64,000 bases of DNA from Ashinkailepas kermadecensis (Eukaryota; Arthropoda; Thecostraca; Neolepadidae), in assembly GCA_034440615.1 (NCBI GenBank), contig JAOTOM010004122.1, forward strand, positions 62,001-126,000. Reading direction: 5' to 3'. Position numbers and translations under genes: made by a program. Below are positions 58,991 to 64,000 of this stretch, one piece after another. Below the pieces are notes generated by a model that saw only the letters and a list, made by a program, of their open reading frames with translations, had not been told where the DNA came from and did not search any database. The number at the start of each line of letters is the position of its first letter. Position 1 is the stretch's first letter.

Positions 58991-60130
58991 CTGTTTCCGG
59001 ACGGCCACGGCGCGGGTGCCGCACCGCAGCTGAGCACCGGCCGCTCCGGCTGTTCGGATCATTCGACGGAAGGCTCGCTTGCCATCCACAGGGACCGTGT
59101 TCTAAGCCAAGTGGAGAAAGTGATGCAAGTTGGCTTAGGCACCGTGTCGTGGCCTGTGAGCCCTTGGGGATTTTCACTCTTGTGGTTTTTGTTGAATGAC
59201 GTCGGAAGCGCTACTGGCAGCAAGCTTAAACGTTGGGTACCTTCAAATGAACAACTAGGCAATGTTTCGAAAAACACGTTAGAGGTCATCTTATGTCATG
59301 TGAATGTGCTGTAATACACCCATGCAAAGGTGTTAGCATTTCTCCACTGATGGTCTGATTAATGGATGGTGAAAATGCATGATTGTACACAGTTGAGGAC
59401 ACATGGAGATCTAGTTATCATGCCTCCAGGTGTACCGGACGAATCTGACCAACCCATGACCTGATTCAAGGTTAAATTAGGTCAAGTGATTGTGCGCTTT
59501 GGGTGCACTGACCACGGGCCAGTGTTGCAAACATTGGATTTCGCTTGAGCGGTTGTCACGTGGTCATTTACCCTGCAGCCATAAAGTGAGAAACACGGTT
59601 TTACGCTTTTCTCGCCTTGCATTCCTCAGTCAGCCAAACAACATTGACAGTTCAGCAAGCGGGCTACCACTGGACTCCTGTCGACAAGCAACAATTGATC
59701 GCTATGTCTTTTGGACTTCGGCAACACAGAATGAGCTAGAAAGGCTGAAAGTAGCTGGGTTGCAAAGTATGTAGCGAAAGGAGAGGAGAGGTTCATGTAA
59801 ATGAAGCATTCTCTTGCCCAAAAATAATGATAAAATGTCCAACTTTTACGCTTTTTGGAAATCTAGTTCCAATTCATCCTGGGGTGGCTTTATGGATCAG
59901 GATCCTACCGCTAAGAAGAGCTTGTTGTGTAAACCCTGGCCGCACCACCCGATCCATGTATACGGGTTCTACGGTAGAAATGTTGCCGAACTTTTAATGT
60001 CCTGTCAATGCACCGACACGGCCACACCGGTAGCTCGTGTTCTACCTTATTGAGTCAGTTGTCAACTTCCCCCTCCCCCAACCGGGGGCTAAATTCGAGC
60101 GCGTGAGGGGACTCGAATCTTGTCTTGCCA
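58990..60130. other. No recognisable gene
   Basis: Several short frames on both strands, none with domain or splice support. Confidence 0.45.
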
Positions 60131-61240
60131 GAACCGGGGAGAACAACTGGACGTTGTATGATAATTCACACATCGATGGAGAGAGGCATCAAATTAGCTG
60201 GATGTCATAAGACGAGTAGGAAAAAGATAGGTTCACATACAAGGCAATAGCAAAGGTTCTTTTCTGCATGTAATAATGTAACAATAAACGTAGAATGGCC
60301 GTCAGATGTGATATTACACGTCAAACCCAAATGTTACGTGTAAATGTGCAACGATTCGATAATGCACCTTTGTCAAGGGAAATAGACGATCAAAGCAGAT
60401 CTTTAGTTCAAAAACCTGAATGGGCAGGTTGCTAGGATTGTGATGTGACTGTTTACTTTGATGTCTGATTTGCCCTTCAGAAAGGTGCCACACCGGAACG
60501 TTGGGCACTTATATAGTAATTTTTTTTAAAATGTGAAACGTAATGCTGCATAAAACTACCATTCTACACGTATCCAAATAGTCTCACCGTTCAACAGCAT
60601 TACAATAGCGTGACGATGGATCCATTACAACATTACAATAGCGTGACGATGGATCCACTACACCATTACAATAGCGTGACGATGGATCCACTACAACATT
60701 ACAATAGCGTGACGATGGATCCACTACAACATTACAATAGCGTGACGATGGATCCACTGAAGCACGGTAGGATTTTCGAATATGGAAACCGACACCGCTG
60801 AAAGTAGCCACCATTATCCTAGGCCGCCCGAGTGTAGAGGGAGCGGCTAAAGACTAGGAAGAGATTCTGCTGAAATGTAAGAGGACGTGATAAAGAAGCA
60901 TGCCGACCTGAAAAAGGCAAGCTGTTATATAATGAGCAGTTTTCAATCGCACACTCTTCATGTTCTTAGGAACAGTTTGATTAATAATACAGTAGTATCA
61001 CACATTTTTGTCACGAAGTTGTTCCATCCCAACTGAAACTCAGGTAGTCCATGAAAGCTTTATATATTACTAAGCTGTGCTCCTAATGGAATTTTCAAAA
61101 AATATATTTTCGAACGAGACGGCAAGGTTCGGTCTCCAGCACAAGTTCAGCAAGGTATTTCTCATACCATCGTTTGCTTAGCTTCAATGGATGAAATGCA
61201 TAAGCGCCCGAACACTACACCGCTTAGGCTCTTAATTACA
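60130..61240 (+). mobile_element. Interspersed repeat B, copy with internal insertion
   Basis: 60130-60310 matches 15600-15770 and 60830-61240 matches 15790-16235. The 520 bp in between (60311-60829) is extra and contains the 33-bp minisatellite. Landmarks: GATAATTCACACATC, TGCATGTAATAATG, GTAGTATCACACATTT, CCAGCACAAGTTCAG. Confidence 0.65.
60598..60762. repeat. 33-bp minisatellite, five units
   Basis: CATTACAATAGCGTGACGATG plus GATCCACTACAA. Nearly identical units. 33 is divisible by three, so an 11-residue repeat is open on both strands; not taken as coding. Confidence 0.95.
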
Positions 61241-61674
61241 AAAATAATAAACATTGAAATAGCATGCAGGAATAAATGACACATCGAGAATGCAATACAA
61301 AACGCAATATAAATAAAATGACTTAATGGAGGGTGCCAAGCAAGAGTGCAGAATAACATTTGTATTACACTCTGATTCTGCATCCAAGAATAGGCTACGT
61401 AAAATGCAATGGTGTTTTGACTGTATGGGAAAGGCAATTTTGTACATTTCAACTGAATTATCTGGCCAATGCATCTGACAGATGATGGTCCGCCCGACAC
61501 ATGTCATTTGTTGGTAATGCCATCTTTGAGCTGACCGTAGTTAGGGCTTCGAGCTGACCTGCTGTATGAAAGCCACGAAGCCGCGGCATTGGCTTTTCAT
61601 CCTAATGGTTAGTTGCGGCGTGCAGTAAAAGAATCATACCACTAGCAGCTACGCAAAAATCAGCTAAGCCGTGT

Positions 61675-62360
61675 GTGGTGTACAATATATTAAACCGCGT
61701 GGGATTTAATTGTAATATGTAAACCACTCGCCTAACGATCGTGGTTGAAATAAATTGTACCACTGACGATTGGTTTAATAAGCTTATTTCATGCCGGCTT
61801 TCACGTAAATTGTATGTGTTTTCCAGTTTAAACGCCAGTGCAATGAATGCCAGTGGGGGGAATTAATAGCAAATTAAATATATCTGAGATCATCACACTT
61901 AGGCACTTTATAATATAAAGGTGATTTATCATATTCTATTTCATGGTACGACTGACATTCGCCGTTTTATTAACTTATACCGTTAAACCACGGCTATGCA
62001 AAAGTACGTGATCGCATATGAACGGTAAATTCTGGCATGGGATAATATATATTAAACCACGAGTGAGTTCAACTCTTTGTTTGAACCACGAGCCGTAGGA
62101 GAGTGGTCTAAATAGATCGTGTCAAGTCACAAGTGGTTTAACAATTGTATTCCTTCCGAACTTTCACTTGAATATTATATTTATTACGGTTAAAACACCA
62201 TTGTGGTGGCGGGGAATGAATAGCAAATGGACTGCTCTAAAGGTCGTTGCGCTCAGGCCCTGCATATATTAAACCATGACCATCGTGCTATAGGTTATGC
62301 ACAGTACGACCACCAACCGTGCAATTAACACATACTGCTAAACCACGGTGGTGCACACCC
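61675..62360. repeat. ~366-bp tandem duplication rich in TTAAACCACG
   Basis: ATATATTAAACC starts at about 61685, 62047 and 62266. Between the first two, matching order: GTGGTT, ACCAC, TGGTTTAA, TTTCA, GTGG.GGGAAT, AATAGCAAAT. A third partial unit follows. The motif AAACCACG and its complement are scattered throughout. Confidence 0.6.
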
Positions 62361-62628
62361 AAGCGACCCAAGAGAAATCGTATTTTCTGGCGTGGAATAA
62401 GTCAGTTTCATCGCACACCAAGAAAACAAACACACACTTTGATTTGCGTGCTTCCAGTTCTGTGGCTTAGCAAAAAAACACAAAGAACATGAGATTAGTA
62501 TTGTGTTCATCCCGGGCCAAAGTGTATCCAAGTCAGCTAGGCCTATTCTTCAAATTTTGTGTTTTCTTAGGAAGCGGGTAAATCAAGTACACCAGTCGCG
62601 ATATCCCGATCCGATCCGATCCCTGTAG

Positions 62629-62654
62629 TCGCGTACAGGCTAACCTGTACGCGA
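62629..62654. other. Perfect 11-bp hairpin
   Basis: TCGCGTACAGG, loop CTAA, CCTGTACGCGA. A further AGTCGCGTACACCGATCC follows at 62663, and GATCC units precede. Confidence 0.65.
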
Positions 62655-62659
62655 TCTGT

Positions 62660-63900
62660 AATCAGTCGCGTACACCGATCCTTTCAACCGACTTTTCATC
62701 GAAGGGCGACTTACATGCATTTGTATTCTTTCTCGTGGTTTGCTTCATTTACCTGGTGACCTATGTAGAGGGGCTTGCTTAAGCACTTCAAATTCGTACA
62801 ATTCACCTTACCGAAAACTAACTTGGTTGTGGTACAGTGTAGCTAGGATATTCAAATCTATGGTTGTTTAAAAAAAAACGAAATCATCACATTTCGCAGC
62901 AGGATCGTGTAACCTACTGTGAACATATTTGGATATTGAGCCATCGCGCAACTGCCACCTAGTGGCCGGCGGCGGCCATTTTCCAAAATACCAGAGCCAG
63001 GGTTCCGGCTGATGACACGACCGGTGCCGTTCGGTTATCGCATAATCTCAACAGTAGAAGAAAACGCTACTGCACCATTCAGTGGTTTTCTGTGGCTCAC
63101 ACAATATTAGCTGATTCGTTGCACTTATTTTGTGTGGTATGCGACGTATATTACCAAAGCAACTTCAACACACACATAACCGCCTGCTTAGCTCACTGGC
63201 TTGCAAAAGTCTTCCCGTCCTGGCACCACTGGTGGAGTCGCTTCAAGCGCTTGCTCCTCACGCCTTAAACTGGTATGACCAGTTGGCAACTGGCCAGGCA
63301 AGGTCGGGACGCAGGCACCAGGTGGTCGTTTCCGACAATGTGGGTACGTGTCGGAAAAATCGTGGCAAAATTGTGCTATGGAACTCGAATTTCCCGATCG
63401 AAAGGTGGGTTCGGGGCCATTGTAACGAAGTCTTGTTCTCCTTCAGATATTTCGGAGATGTCTAGGCAAAACTTCTTTTGCAAGTGATAGACTAGTCGAC
63501 CTCGCGTTAACGATATGAAAACCCCGGGTATATGTGCAATCGCTCTGTCTCGCAACTCCAAGAGCATCTCACCGAAACATATCTCTTGACATACATCGCA
63601 AATCCCGCACCATTATATTGTGCAATTAATAATCAGATATGGCGACAATTATTCGTGTTTCATTAGTGCAACGTGATAGGCAAATTGATACGATAACAGC
63701 TTTAAGTAACGCACCGCTTCAGTCACTTGACAAACGACAATTCACCGGGTCATCCCACATTTTGATATATAGCAAGTAATTGGTCAACATACATCTCAAC
63801 AGTCACATCTTATCAGTCCCATCTTCATACATCAGTCCTCTGGCCATCATACATATCAGCGCTTCACCATTCAACTCAACATTCATAGGGCCACCGCACA
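62660..63900. other. No recognisable gene
   Basis: An open frame of 111 codons at 63130-63465 has no domain and no splice context. Confidence 0.4.
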
Positions 63901-63907
63901 TCTTGAC

Positions 63908-64000
63908 ACTCATCTCAACCTCTTGTTAAACGTCAGTCACATCAGGACACAGCATCTCAGCCTCTTGTTAAACGTCAGTCACATCGTGACACATCTGTTC
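63908..64000. repeat. 41-bp tandem repeat at window end
   Basis: CATCTCA(A/G)CCTCTTGTTAAACGTCAGTCACATC occurs twice, 41 bases apart, and may continue beyond the window. Confidence 0.75.

Overview
This is a eukaryotic, repeat-dominated window with no operon, prokaryotic signal or CRISPR array. An arthropod, quite possibly a crustacean, fits best: non-LTR and Ty3/Gypsy elements of invertebrate type, very many long (AT)n and (CA)n microsatellites, short TTAGG-type runs near 54.5 kb, and GC-rich host coding islands in AT-rich DNA. The species cannot be fixed from sequence alone. All calls were made by eye.

Host genes are few. The best is a secreted PAN/apple plus fibrinogen-like protein (8658-9617). 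A second copy 13.4 kb downstream (21970-22980) is broken. Both copies carry the same LINE remnant upstream, the same 21-bp minisatellite whose translation has a seven-residue period, and the same 3' flank, so a block of about 3.4 kb was duplicated (about 6690-10045 and 19970-23385). A possible lone exon with a good splice donor lies at 55026-55450. Nothing else looks like a host gene.

Layout: 1-3780, decayed Jockey/I-like LINE (minus strand). 4072-6293, nested foldback elements and an AGGTCA cluster. 6690-10045, fibrinogen-like copy 1. 10050-19900, LINE scraps, short GC-ended inserts, and large simple-repeat tracts including a 1-kb hexanucleotide array. 18880-23385, CR1-like LINE and fibrinogen-like copy 2. 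24164-28803, non-autonomous LTR element. 28985-31900, an unclassified interspersed family carrying microsatellites, plus a solo LTR. 34290-37005, two satellite-like arrays. 37769-50351, a 12.6-kb Gypsy element with 774-bp LTRs, 4-bp target duplications and a nearly intact LINE inserted in its pol gene. 50397-50848, a 450-bp palindrome carrying a hammerhead-like core. 51.6-64 kb, dispersed repeats and several minisatellites.

The two LTR families share sequence and a perfect TGACGTCA palindrome. Their LTR pairs differ by roughly 2 percent, so both inserted fairly recently. The Gypsy element is now disabled by stops, frameshifts and the LINE insertion. The LINE itself needs only one G-run indel explained.
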